DNA of 64,000 nucleotides from Arcobacter nitrofigilis DSM 7299. Lineage in GTDB: Bacteria; Campylobacterota; Campylobacteria; Campylobacterales; Arcobacteraceae. Numbering within the stretch: the stretch's first letter is position 1; every line of letters starts with the position of its first letter. The stretch covers positions 744,001 through 808,000 of the forward strand of contig NC_014166.1 of the NCBI RefSeq assembly GCF_000092245.1, in the 5' to 3' direction. Shown piece by piece: positions 52,360-61,037 of this stretch. The translations under genes and the position numbers were made by a program. The notes beneath the pieces were generated by a model. The model was not told the DNA's origin. It did no database searches and worked only from the letters and a program-made list of their open reading frames with translations.

Positions 52360-53823
52360 TTATTCTGGGATTAAAGTCCAGCCCGGTTTTAATTGAGCTT
52401 TATATATAAACATATAATGTAAAGTATGTTTGATCCAATGTCCTGCTGTTCCTACTTCTCCAAAAGTTGAGTCTTGGTCTCTTCCTGTTTCTGGATATTT
52501 TTCATAATCTGGAACCACTGGATAAACTGTCATTGCAGCAGCTGTTCCTGTAAATAACCCCTTACCCGTACTTGCAACACAAGCTGCACCCATACTACTC
52601 ATACTTGCTGTATGTGTAGGAGTAGTTGATTTTCCAGTAATCATATCGCAAATTGAGTGAGCAACTGCTTTTCCCATGATACCACTTGGCATACCAGTTC
52701 TTGGTGGTGTGGGCGTAATCATTGTACCATTTGATGATTTTTGTGGTTTAGAAATTGGATGTGGTGGTGCAAAAGCAATACCAACAGCAAATATATTTTT
52801 ATAAGTTGGGTTTTGTAATGTTTTTGGCCAATCACTAGCTTTCCAATCTTCATATGCTTTTGGAGTATAATCAGCATCAACTTTTAAAAATCCATTTGGT
52901 GCAAAAATTGTATCTGTAATATCACTTCCTTCTTTATCATATGCTTTTAAGCCAACTCCAGCAAATGGTGGAATTAACATAGCTAAATCAAACTCTTGAG
53001 AATGATACTCTCCGTTTAATAGTTCATAGTGAGCTAAGCCCTTTTCTATTTTATTTACATGAGCCCCTGTAATCCAAGTAAGTCCTCTTTCTGCATAAAT
53101 TGATTCTGTAAATACCCTTGAATGAGTCAAGTATCCACCTCTATTAATATGCATTCCTCCCATTCCAAAGTCACCCAATGTCTCTTCATTTGATATCCAA
53201 ACTAAATTGGCTTTTTCTCTAACACCTCTTTTTTTAAGAATATGTTCAATATTGAAAATATATTCAAAAGCAGCACCTTGACAAGTACATAAGCCATGTC
53301 CTGTTCCTACTAAGATAGTTTGATTTTCACCTTTTGACATTTTTTCAATACATTTTTCAAGTTCATGGTATGCATGAACAGCATGATCTGCAGTACAAAC
53401 TGAGACAGTATTTCCATCAACGTCTGGATCTAATCCCGGTGTTGCAGCAAAATTCAATTTTGGACCAGTTGCATTAATTAAATAATCATAAGTAAGTTCT
53501 TCAGTTTGTGAAGCTTTATCTTCACTAGTATATTCAATAGTTACATAGGGCTTAAAATTTTCAGTTTTTCCATCAGGATGAATAGATAAGGCTTTTGCTT
53601 GTTTATATGTAATACCTGCTTTTTTATATACAGGGGCTAAATCAAAAGTTACATCTTCTTTGCCCATTTCTCCTACCCCAACCCAAATATTTGAAGGTAT
53701 CCAATTCCATTTTGAATTTGGAGTAACAACTACAACTTCATGGGATTTACCAAGCCATTTTGCTGCAAATGTTGCAGCAGTGTGCCCAGATACTCCCCCT
53801 CCTAAAACGACAAGTCTTGCCAT
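52360..53823 (-). CDS. Sulfide:quinone-reductase-like FAD oxidoreductase
   Basis: A 487-residue flavoprotein of the disulfide-reductase class. The N-terminal FAD fold is RLVVLGGGVSGHTAATFAAK at residues 3-22. VVTPNSKWNWIPSNIWVGVG near 36 and a second fold follow. Candidate redox Cys residues are in LCTCQGAAFEY (about 174-177) and ACVAST (about 416), as in SQR-type enzymes that oxidise sulfide and reduce quinone at the membrane surface. The C-terminus LHYMFIYKAQLKPGW is hydrophobic and may meet the membrane. A related role in polysulfide or other thiol oxidation cannot be excluded. It is followed by a 50-residue basic protein. Confidence 0.8.
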   Translation of the reverse strand: MARLVVLGGGVSGHTAATFAAKWLGKSHEVVVVTPNSKWNWIPSNIWVGVGEMGKEDVTFDLAPVYKKAGITYKQAKALSIHPDGKTENFKPYVTIEYTSEDKASQTEELTYDYLINATGPKLNFAATPGLDPDVDGNTVSVCTADHAVHAYHELEKCIEKMSKGENQTILVGTGHGLCTCQGAAFEYIFNIEHILKKRGVREKANLVWISNEETLGDFGMGGMHINRGGYLTHSRVFTESIYAERGLTWITGAHVNKIEKGLAHYELLNGEYHSQEFDLAMLIPPFAGVGLKAYDKEGSDITDTIFAPNGFLKVDADYTPKAYEDWKASDWPKTLQNPTYKNIFAVGIAFAPPHPISKPQKSSNGTMITPTPPRTGMPSGIMGKAVAHSICDMITGKSTTPTHTASMSSMGAACVASTGKGLFTGTAAAMTVYPVVPDYEKYPETGRDQDSTFGEVGTAGHWIKHTLHYMFIYKAQLKPGWTLIPE

Positions 53824-53982
53824 AATCTTTCCTTATTATAGTATAATTACAAATTCTATATCTTTATAAATTATATAAAGCTTAAATTATAAGAATTTCT
53901 TATTTTAAATTATTTTAATATTTTTATAATTTATAAAAATGTATAATTATAAATACTTATAATTAATTGGAGTAAAGTATTA

Positions 53983-54795
53983 ATGAAAACATCTTATTTA
54001 AGTCATATATTGAAGGTATTTATACTTTTAATAATCTCTATGAATCTCTATGCTGAGCCATTAGAGTTATCTAGTTTTATTGTTAGTAATAACCAAAAGA
54101 CAATATCAAGTAAGTATAATGGATATATAGAAAAGTTCTATATAAATGAAGGCGATTATGTAAAAAAAGGCAAACTTCTTTTAAAAATAGATTCAAAAGA
54201 AATGTCAACATTAAAGTCTCAAACTATACTTAGTATTGAACAAGCTAAATTAAATTTTAATATTATAAAAAGTGATTTAGGAAAAGCTACAATTGATTTT
54301 GATAGATATAAAAGACTTTTCGAAAAACAATTGATTTCAAAAAGCGATTTTGAAAACTTTCAACTAAAAAAGAGCAATCTAGAGAAAAATCTACAAATAG
54401 CAAAAAAATCTATAAAACAAAGTGAAGATAAACTTCAAGAAATAAATAAAAATCTTAAATATTTAAATATAAGAGCTTCAAGTGATGGTTTAATAATCAA
54501 AAAAAATATCAATGAAGGTGAATTGGCAACTGCTGGAACTCCACTTTTAACAATAAGTGATGTGGATAATTTAAATCTTTATTTAGATGTAGCTGAAAGT
54601 GATTTATCAAAATTTAGAGAAAAAGAGAACTTAGATATCTATATTGAATCTCTTAATATAAATCAAAAAGCAAAAGTAGTAGCAATATTACCAAGTGTTG
54701 ATTCTGGAACTAATAGTTTTAGAGTAAAACTAAGTTTTAAAAGAACAGACAATCGAGTACTTCCAGGAATGTATGCAAAAGTGAGAGTTGAATAA
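53983..54795 (+). CDS. RND efflux periplasmic adaptor (HlyD/CusB type)
   Basis: A 270-residue periplasmic membrane-fusion protein. The signal peptide (about 1-25, ending LYAEP) lacks a lipobox. The biotinyl-lipoyl half is SSKYNGYIEKFYINEGDYVK near residue 42 and its partner LNIRASSDGLIIKKNINEGE near 160; between them is an alpha-hairpin coiled coil (about 75-150). A beta-barrel domain follows with VLPGMYAKVRVE at the end. It joins the inner-membrane permease to an outer channel. The permease gene overlaps it by 8 bases. No TolC-type gene is next to it. Confidence 0.9.
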   Translation: MKTSYLSHILKVFILLIISMNLYAEPLELSSFIVSNNQKTISSKYNGYIEKFYINEGDYVKKGKLLLKIDSKEMSTLKSQTILSIEQAKLNFNIIKSDLGKATIDFDRYKRLFEKQLISKSDFENFQLKKSNLEKNLQIAKKSIKQSEDKLQEINKNLKYLNIRASSDGLIIKKNINEGELATAGTPLLTISDVDNLNLYLDVAESDLSKFREKENLDIYIESLNINQKAKVVAILPSVDSGTNSFRVKLSFKRTDNRVLPGMYAKVRVE

Positions 54796-56344
54796 AATGG
54801 ATTACAAATCTATAAAAGTACACAATATTGGTGGACTACTTTCTAAGACTTTTCTTCATAACCCTTTAACTCCTGTAATTGCAGTTTTTATTTTGATTTT
54901 AGGATATATGGCACTTACTTTTATGCCAAGAGAAGAAAATCCACAAATGATTGTTTCTGGTGGAAATATTATAGTTTCTCTACCTGGTGCAACACCCCAA
55001 GAAGTTGAAAATGTTATTGTAAAACCAATTGAAAGAAAAATGAAAGAGGTTTTAGGAGTAGAGCATATTCAAGGAATAGCAAGAGCGGATGTGGGAATTG
55101 TAAATGTTATGTTCTATATTGGTGAAGATAAAGAACAATCAAATCTCAAAATGTATGATAAGATGATGCAAAACTTAGATATCTTGCCAAGGGGAGCTAG
55201 TCAACCTTTGATTAAACCACTTGATATTGATACTGATATTCCTATTTATTCTATTGCTTTTTATTCTAAGGATAATAAAATTAGTCAAGCTAATTTATAT
55301 GAAAAAGTAAAGCAGTTACAACAAAAATTTAACTCTATAGAAAACATAGCACAAGCTAATATTATTGGTGGACATAAAAAACAATTTAATATTATCCTTG
55401 ATACTAATAAACTTAATCGATACAACTTAACAATAAATGATGTAAAACAAGCACTTAATGCAGTTGTAATTAATGCTCCCCAGTTAAAAAAAGCAAGGGG
55501 AAATGAGATTAGAATTGGAAGTATAAAAAATGTACTTCAATCTATAAATGATGTTCAAAATATAATTATTCCTACAGGTAATAGAATTGTATATTTAAAA
55601 GATATTGCAACTATAAGTGATGGAGTTGATTTTCAAAATTATAAAAATGTAGAAATAAATCTAAAAGACAAAAATCTTTATCCACAAGTTACTTTGACTT
55701 TATCTAAATTGAAAGGTTCAAATGCAGTTGTTATTGCAGATGAAGTGACTAAAAGACTATCTCAAATGAGAAGTGAATTTGAAAAAGAAGGAATAAATTA
55801 TACTATTACTAGAAATGATGGTGAAAGAGCAAATGATGCAGTAAATGAACTTATGTTTCACCTTTTGATTTCAGTTGTTATCATTATTTTATTATTGATA
55901 TTTGTTCTTGGATGGAAAGAAGCGATGATTGTAACCTTTACAATTCCAGCGATTTTTGCAATAACACTTTTTGTAGCATATTTAGGTGATCAAACAATAA
56001 ATAGAATTACTCTATTTGCTTTTCTTTTATCTCTTGGACTTTTAGTTGATGATGCAATTGTTGTAGTAGAAAATATTCATAGACATTTTCATAAAGAAGA
56101 TAGTAAAAATAAAACAAATGAAGAGATTATGGTAGAAGCAACTGATGAGATAGGGGCTTCAACAAATATAGCAACGATAGCAATTATTCTTACAATGGTA
56201 CCTATGGCATTTGTAGGACAAATGATGGGACAATTTATGAGACCAATTCCTTTAAATGTACCAGTAGCAATGGCTGCTTCACTTATAATCGCATATATCT
56301 TTACCCCATATTTTGCAAATAAAATATTAAAAAGAGGAAAATAA
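54788..56344 (+). CDS. RND efflux permease, N-terminal half
   Basis: A 518-residue inner-membrane protein equivalent to the first half of an RND transporter. A first helix (about 25-45) is followed by the porter domain with VSLPGATPQEVENVIVKPIE, and helices 2-6 (about 345-510). Helix 4 has the proton-relay acids in LGLLVDDAIVVVENIHRH. The gene ends after FTPYFANKILKRGK. TAATG joins it to the next gene, which supplies helices 7-12. The frames differ, and the distal start has its own upstream AGAGGA, so this looks like a stable gene split rather than a fresh mutation. Confidence 0.9.
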   Translation: MNKMDYKSIKVHNIGGLLSKTFLHNPLTPVIAVFILILGYMALTFMPREENPQMIVSGGNIIVSLPGATPQEVENVIVKPIERKMKEVLGVEHIQGIARADVGIVNVMFYIGEDKEQSNLKMYDKMMQNLDILPRGASQPLIKPLDIDTDIPIYSIAFYSKDNKISQANLYEKVKQLQQKFNSIENIAQANIIGGHKKQFNIILDTNKLNRYNLTINDVKQALNAVVINAPQLKKARGNEIRIGSIKNVLQSINDVQNIIIPTGNRIVYLKDIATISDGVDFQNYKNVEINLKDKNLYPQVTLTLSKLKGSNAVVIADEVTKRLSQMRSEFEKEGINYTITRNDGERANDAVNELMFHLLISVVIIILLLIFVLGWKEAMIVTFTIPAIFAITLFVAYLGDQTINRITLFAFLLSLGLLVDDAIVVVENIHRHFHKEDSKNKTNEEIMVEATDEIGASTNIATIAIILTMVPMAFVGQMMGQFMRPIPLNVPVAMAASLIIAYIFTPYFANKILKRGK

Positions 56345-57987
56345 TGAATAGTATTAATAATCTGGTTCATTTATGTATAAAAAATAAGAAAAATAAGACA
56401 ATAGTACTTTTAGTAACTCTGTTTGCATTTTTATTTTCTGTATATTTACTTCCTTTAGAAATTGTAAAAGCAAAAATGCTTCCAGGAAAAGATTCAAATA
56501 CTTTTACAGTATATGTAGATTTACCAACAGGAAGTTCAATCTATCAGACAAAAAAAGTAACTGATGGAGTTGTGAGTGTACTACAAAAAGAAAAAGAAGT
56601 TTTAGACTCAGAAGTTTTTTTAGGAACTTCTTCTCCTCTTGATTTTGCAGGACTTGTTAAAATGAGTGGATTAAAAAGTGGAGAAAACTTTGCAGAAATA
56701 GTTGTAAATATATTAAAAAAACATGATAGAGAAGAACCCTCATTTCTTATGGCTCAAAGATTAAGAATAGAGATAAATAAAGTTGTTGAAAAAATAAATC
56801 CAAATGCTACTATTAAAATGGTAGAACCACCAGCTGGTCCTCCAGTATTAGCAGCAATTGTTGCAGAAATTTATGGAGACAATTATAACTCTATAGAAAA
56901 ACTTGCAAAAAGAGTAGAAAAGGTTTTTAAAAAAACTGATGGTTTAGTTGATATTGATATTATTGGGGATGATGATTATGAAAAGTATGAGTATATACTT
57001 GATTATGAAAAAATAAAAAGACTTGGAATAACAGTAAATAGTGTAACAGATTTGCTTGAAACAGCATTTAATGGTAAAGTTATCAATACTAAAAACTCAT
57101 CAAAATACTCTACTCAAATTGACTTGTTTGTTAGAACAAAACAAAGAGATTTTGATGTTGAAAATGCCTTATCATCTTTAAAAGTAAAAAGTTCAAATGG
57201 TAATTTAGTACCTTTAGTAAGTATTGTAAAAGTAAAAAAAGTAAAAAATGAAAAAACAATATATTCAAAAGATTTAAAACCTATGTTAAATGTAGTGGCA
57301 GAGACAGATATGGTATCTCAAATTTATCCACTACTTGATGCTAGAACTTTTATAAAAGAGAATTTTGGTGATGAATATGAAGTTACTAGTGCAAATATGC
57401 TAAATCTTTGGCTTACAGATAAAAAGACGGGTGAAAAATTAAAACTTGTTTGGGATGGAGAATTAAAAGTTACACTAGATACTTTTAGGGATTTAGGTGG
57501 GGCTTTTATAGCTGCACTTGTTCTTATATTTTTACTTATGGTTGTATATTATAGAAACTTTGCCTTAAGTGGAATTGTATTGTTATCAAGCTTTTTATCA
57601 ATCATTGGTGTGATTTTTGGGCATCTATTTGTAGATATAGTTACAACCCACACTTTCTTTTTAACAGCAACTTCTCTTATAGGTTTTATTGCTCTAATTG
57701 GTATTAGTTCAAGAAATGCACTTTTACTAATAGATTTTACAAAACATTTAGTTGCAACTGGGATAGAGAAAAAAGAAGCAATAGCTACATCTGCGTCAAT
57801 AAGAGCAAAACCAATTATTTTGACAGCTGCTTCAATTATCCTAGCTTCTATATTACTTGCAAATGATGCAGTTTTTGGAGGTCTTGGTGTATCTTTAATC
57901 TTTGGAACAGTAGCAGCTGTAATTGCATCAATTTTTGTTGTTCCTGTATTGATTGATAATATTGATGAGAGTGTTCTTCGGGATTAA
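56344..57987 (+). CDS. RND efflux permease, C-terminal half
   Basis: A 547-residue protein with the second half of an RND transporter. The first helix (about 18-36) corresponds to helix 7 and is followed by a porter domain (VYVDLPTGSSIYQTKKVTDG) and five further helices (about 375-540). The residue that is Lys in AcrB-type proteins is Arg here (GISSRNALLLIDF). The start overlaps the N-terminal gene by one base (TAATG). Together they add to 1065 residues, near the normal RND length. The pump's substrate is unknown. An intrinsic terminator follows. Confidence 0.9.
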   Translation: MNSINNLVHLCIKNKKNKTIVLLVTLFAFLFSVYLLPLEIVKAKMLPGKDSNTFTVYVDLPTGSSIYQTKKVTDGVVSVLQKEKEVLDSEVFLGTSSPLDFAGLVKMSGLKSGENFAEIVVNILKKHDREEPSFLMAQRLRIEINKVVEKINPNATIKMVEPPAGPPVLAAIVAEIYGDNYNSIEKLAKRVEKVFKKTDGLVDIDIIGDDDYEKYEYILDYEKIKRLGITVNSVTDLLETAFNGKVINTKNSSKYSTQIDLFVRTKQRDFDVENALSSLKVKSSNGNLVPLVSIVKVKKVKNEKTIYSKDLKPMLNVVAETDMVSQIYPLLDARTFIKENFGDEYEVTSANMLNLWLTDKKTGEKLKLVWDGELKVTLDTFRDLGGAFIAALVLIFLLMVVYYRNFALSGIVLLSSFLSIIGVIFGHLFVDIVTTHTFFLTATSLIGFIALIGISSRNALLLIDFTKHLVATGIEKKEAIATSASIRAKPIILTAASIILASILLANDAVFGGLGVSLIFGTVAAVIASIFVVPVLIDNIDESVLRD

Positions 57988-57998
57988 AAATAATAGGA

Positions 57999-58025
57999 AA
58001 AAAGGAAAATCATAATTTCCTTTTT
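57999..58025 (+). terminator. Terminator of the split RND operon
   Basis: AAAAAGGAAA (57999-58008) pairs with TTTCCTTTTT (58016-58025) around a 7-nt loop, 11 bases after the stop. Confidence 0.85.
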
Positions 58026-58228
58026 CTTTTATAATCACATAGCATAAATATTTCTATACTTCTTCTTATTATTATTTAATTTATATCTTTAAATTATGAA
58101 TTGTATTAATTTTATAATTAATAACTAATTTTAAGATAATTTTAAATAAAATACATCTGCAATAAATAGCTAATATATTAATCAAATACCTAACTATTTA
58201 TTTAATATAAAATAAAAATGGAGAAAGA

Positions 58229-58675
58229 ATGAGAAATAAAATAATTACATTAGCATTAAGTGGTGTAGCCTTATTTATTATGAGTGGATGTAGTGCAAAA
58301 GGACCTCAGTTTAATGGTTTCAATGAACCAACAAAAGGTAATTCAAATGTATATATTTATAGAACATCTTCGTTAGGTGCAGGGGTTACTCCAAATATAC
58401 ATGACACAAATTTAGAAGATAGTACTGATAAGATAGTAGGGAATGTAAAACCAAATGGATATATTATGACTACAATTACTCCAGGTATGCATAAATTCTG
58501 GGCAAAAACTGAAGTTACAAATGAAGTAAATTTAAATATCGATCCAAATAAAATATATTGTATTAAAAATTATATATCAATGGGATTTCTTGTAGGGCAT
58601 CCTCAATTTGAAATAGTTGACATGAATAAGTGTAAAGATGAAATAAAAGAAACAAAATTAAGTTTACAAAAATAA
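58229..58675 (+). CDS. DUF2846-like lipoprotein
   Basis: A 148-residue predicted lipoprotein. The signal is MRNKIITLALSGVALFIMSG with lipid attachment at Cys21. The mature part has NVYIYRTSSLGAGVTPNIHD near residue 40, GNVKPNGYIMTTITPGMHKFWA near 70 and a pair of Cys residues (YCIKNY and NKCKDE), in line with the DUF2846 layout. It stands alone with GGAGAAAGA before the ATG. Function unknown; an envelope role is likely from location only. Confidence 0.75.
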   Translation: MRNKIITLALSGVALFIMSGCSAKGPQFNGFNEPTKGNSNVYIYRTSSLGAGVTPNIHDTNLEDSTDKIVGNVKPNGYIMTTITPGMHKFWAKTEVTNEVNLNIDPNKIYCIKNYISMGFLVGHPQFEIVDMNKCKDEIKETKLSLQK

Positions 58676-58802
58676 TAAAGAAATGTGAGAAAAATCCAAC
58701 CTATTCAATAAAAATTTTATTTATATCTTTTCAAATAATTTATAAGGTTGAATTAAGAACAAGTAGTTAAGATTTTGGAAAATAAAATATTAGGGAAAAA
58801 AC

Positions 58803-59108
58803 ATGGTAACATGCTATTTAAATTATATAATTGATGCAAATAAAATAAAAGAATTTGAACATTATGCAAAATTATGGATTCCTTTAGTGAATAAGTTTGG
58901 AGGAACACATCATGGATATTTTCTTCCATCAGAAGGAAAAAACAATGTTGCTTTAGCTTTATTTACATTTCCAAGTCTTGCTACTTATGAAAAATATAGA
59001 AATGAATCTTTTGAAGATAAAGAGTGTATAGATGCCTTTAAATATGCAGAAGATACAAATTGCATTATTAGTTATGAAAGAAGCTTTTTTAGACCAGTTT
59101 TTAGTTAA
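58803..59108 (+). CDS. NIPSNAP-family protein
   Basis: A 101-residue soluble protein of the ferredoxin-like dimeric alpha/beta barrel fold. It begins MVTCYLNYIIDANKIKEFEH, has VNKFGGTHHGYFLPSEGKN near residue 32 and FTFPSLATYEKYRN near 59, all typical of NIPSNAP proteins. These are small proteins of unclear function, some linked to monooxygenase-like chemistry. It stands alone and ends in a hairpin terminator. Confidence 0.82.
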   Translation: MVTCYLNYIIDANKIKEFEHYAKLWIPLVNKFGGTHHGYFLPSEGKNNVALALFTFPSLATYEKYRNESFEDKECIDAFKYAEDTNCIISYERSFFRPVFS

Positions 59109-59125
59109 TAGTATTCTATTTATTT

Positions 59126-59176
59126 TCATGAAGACCTTGGGAAGTCTTCGTTTTTGCTTACTTTGTAAGCTTTGTG
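59126..59176 (+). terminator. Terminator after the NIPSNAP gene, similar to the repeat block at 51.6 kb
   Basis: GAAGAC (59130-59135) pairs with GTCTTC (59144-59149), followed by GTTTTT, then a second hairpin GCTTAC-TTT-GTAAGC. The order TCATGAAGAC, GTCTTC, TTTT, CTTACTTT, GTAAGC is the same as at 51580-51636. Confidence 0.65.
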
Positions 59177-59239
59177 TTTGCAATTGCTAGAAATACTTTT
59201 TGAATTATAAATATAATGAAAAATAAAACTAAATCATTT

Positions 59240-59779
59240 TTATAATAGAAAAGTTTTTAAGTCCTCAAAAATTTCATTTTGTTCTTTCTTTGATAGATTG
59301 ATGTATTTTAAAGTCATAGAAGTAAACATTGCTTCTGAAAATAAGAAAGCTAATCTTAACTTTTTACCTTCATCTGTATTTGTATCAATTGATCCTAAGG
59401 CACTACTATGCCAATCTTGTAATCCTTCGAAAACAGATTTATCTTGCAAAAGTACAGTAATAACTTTAGATATTTTATCCAATTCTTCATTGCTATTGTA
59501 TTTTGAAATATATTCAATATGTGCTTTTAATTCAGAATATTTTGAATTCGTATCTTTTGACAAATTTTTTATTTGATGGTTATAATCATCATCATTCTTT
59601 TCAAAAACTGCTTTTATCATGGCCTCTTTATTTCCAAAAATATATTGAACACCACCTATTGAAATATTTGCTTTTTTAGCTACCTTTCTAATACTTAAAC
59701 CAGAAATACCTTCATTCAAAATAATATCTTCAATAATACTTATTAAATAGTTTTTATCTATTTTATTTTTTGTACCCAA
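59240..59779 (-). CDS. TetR-family repressor
   Basis: A 179-residue repressor. The N-terminal helix-turn-helix is GISGLSIRKVAKKANISIGG followed by VQYIFGNKEAMIKAVF at about residues 20-55. The C-terminal ligand domain is helical and variable. It is divergent from the MexAB-type pump genes across 103 bases that contain a perfect 18-base palindrome, so it is very likely their local repressor, as in AcrR, CmeR and similar systems. Confidence 0.92.
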   Translation of the reverse strand: MGTKNKIDKNYLISIIEDIILNEGISGLSIRKVAKKANISIGGVQYIFGNKEAMIKAVFEKNDDDYNHQIKNLSKDTNSKYSELKAHIEYISKYNSNEELDKISKVITVLLQDKSVFEGLQDWHSSALGSIDTNTDEGKKLRLAFLFSEAMFTSMTLKYINLSKKEQNEIFEDLKTFLL

Positions 59780-59851
59780 ACGCTTCCTTTTTTCATTTCA
59801 TATTATTTAATAAAAAATTAAGACTACTTTAAATAGTATTCATGCCATTAA

Positions 59852-59869
59852 ATACATACGTATGTATTG
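59852..59869. promoter_or_regulatory. Palindromic TetR-type operator of the pump operon
   Basis: AATACATACGTATGTATT is a perfect 18-base palindrome, 14 bases before the adaptor start and between the repressor and the pump genes. Its ACATAC/GTATGT arms resemble known AcrR-class operators. Binding is inferred from position and symmetry. Confidence 0.78.
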
Positions 59870-59882
59870 TAAAGGTTAATTA

Positions 59883-61037
59883 ATGAAATTTTGCTTAAAA
59901 GGTTTATTTTTATTACTACTTACGATTCTTTTATTAGGATGTGGTAATCAAAAAAAGAATGACTTTTCGGAAGAAAAACAAAAAATTGAAGTTGGATATA
60001 TAACACTAAATAAACAAGAAGTACCTTTTCAACAAGAGTTGTCAGGAAGAATCAAAGCTATTTACAAATCTGAAGTTAGACCACAAATTGATGGTATTAT
60101 AAAAAAACGACTTTTTAAAGAAGGAAGTTATGTAAAAAAAGGTGATATTTTATATGTAATCGATCCAGATTCATATCAAGCTACTTATGAAGAAGCATTA
60201 GCAACATTAAAAAGTTCAGAAGCAAATTTAATTACACTAAAATTAAAGAATGAGAGATATAAAGAATCTGTAAAGTTTAATGTTATATCTAAACAAGAAG
60301 CAGATGATGCCAAAGCTGCTTATTTACAAGCAATTGCTTTGGTTGAACAAAATAAAGCTTTGGTAAAAAGTGCTAAAATTAATTTAGATAGAACAAAAAT
60401 AAAAGCTCAAATTTCAGGCTTTATTGGAATATCTAATTACACTGTTGGTGCCTTAGTTTCGCAAAATCAAACAAATGCATTAACTACAATACGAGATACA
60501 AATAAAGTATATGTAGATTTAAGTCAATCTAACAATCAACTATTTAAATTAAAAAAATTAAATAAAGATAGAATAAAAGAAGATAAAATAAATGTAAATA
60601 TCATTTTGCCAGATGACACCGTGTATAAACATACTGGAAAACTCAAACTTCAAGAAATATCAGTTGATGAAGATACTGGATATGTAACTTTAAGAGCAGA
60701 ATTCCCAAATCCAGATGGAGAATTATTAGATAATATGTTCGTAAATACGGTAATTGAGAGTGGTAGTTCTAGTGCTTTTTTAGTTCCCCAACAAGCTGTT
60801 ACTTTAGATGCGAAATCTAATTATATTGTTACTACCATTCAAAAAAATAATACTACTCAAACAAAAATAATAACCGTAATAAGAGCAATAGGCAATAAAT
60901 GGCTTGTAACAGATGGTATTTCACAAACAGATAAAATTATAATTGAGGGTCTAAATAGAATCAATGAGAAAAGTATTGTTATTCCAAAAGATCTTAACAA
61001 TTTATATGTAGATAACTCAAAAGCAGAAGTAAAATGA
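59883..61037 (+). CDS. MexA/CmeA-type RND adaptor lipoprotein
   Basis: A 384-residue periplasmic membrane-fusion lipoprotein. The signal MKFCLKGLFLLLLTILLLG ends at the lipid Cys20. Features are LSGRIKAIYKSEVRPQIDGI and KKRLFKEGSYVKKGDILYVI near 50-90 (lipoyl half), an alpha hairpin (about 100-165) and RTKIKAQISGFIGISNYTVG near 175 for the second half, then the beta-barrel domain with VTLRAEFPNPDGELLDNMFV near 270. It links the permease to an outer-membrane channel. ATGA couples it to the permease gene. Expression is likely under the divergent TetR repressor. Confidence 0.93.
   Translation: MKFCLKGLFLLLLTILLLGCGNQKKNDFSEEKQKIEVGYITLNKQEVPFQQELSGRIKAIYKSEVRPQIDGIIKKRLFKEGSYVKKGDILYVIDPDSYQATYEEALATLKSSEANLITLKLKNERYKESVKFNVISKQEADDAKAAYLQAIALVEQNKALVKSAKINLDRTKIKAQISGFIGISNYTVGALVSQNQTNALTTIRDTNKVYVDLSQSNNQLFKLKKLNKDRIKEDKINVNIILPDDTVYKHTGKLKLQEISVDEDTGYVTLRAEFPNPDGELLDNMFVNTVIESGSSSAFLVPQQAVTLDAKSNYIVTTIQKNNTTQTKIITVIRAIGNKWLVTDGISQTDKIIIEGLNRINEKSIVIPKDLNNLYVDNSKAEVK

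Noticed and set aside
56320-56346. Recent frameshift as cause of the RND split
   Set aside because: No homopolymer indel joins the two frames cleanly; the junction is TAATG with an upstream purine-rich ribosome site, which fits a stable split.
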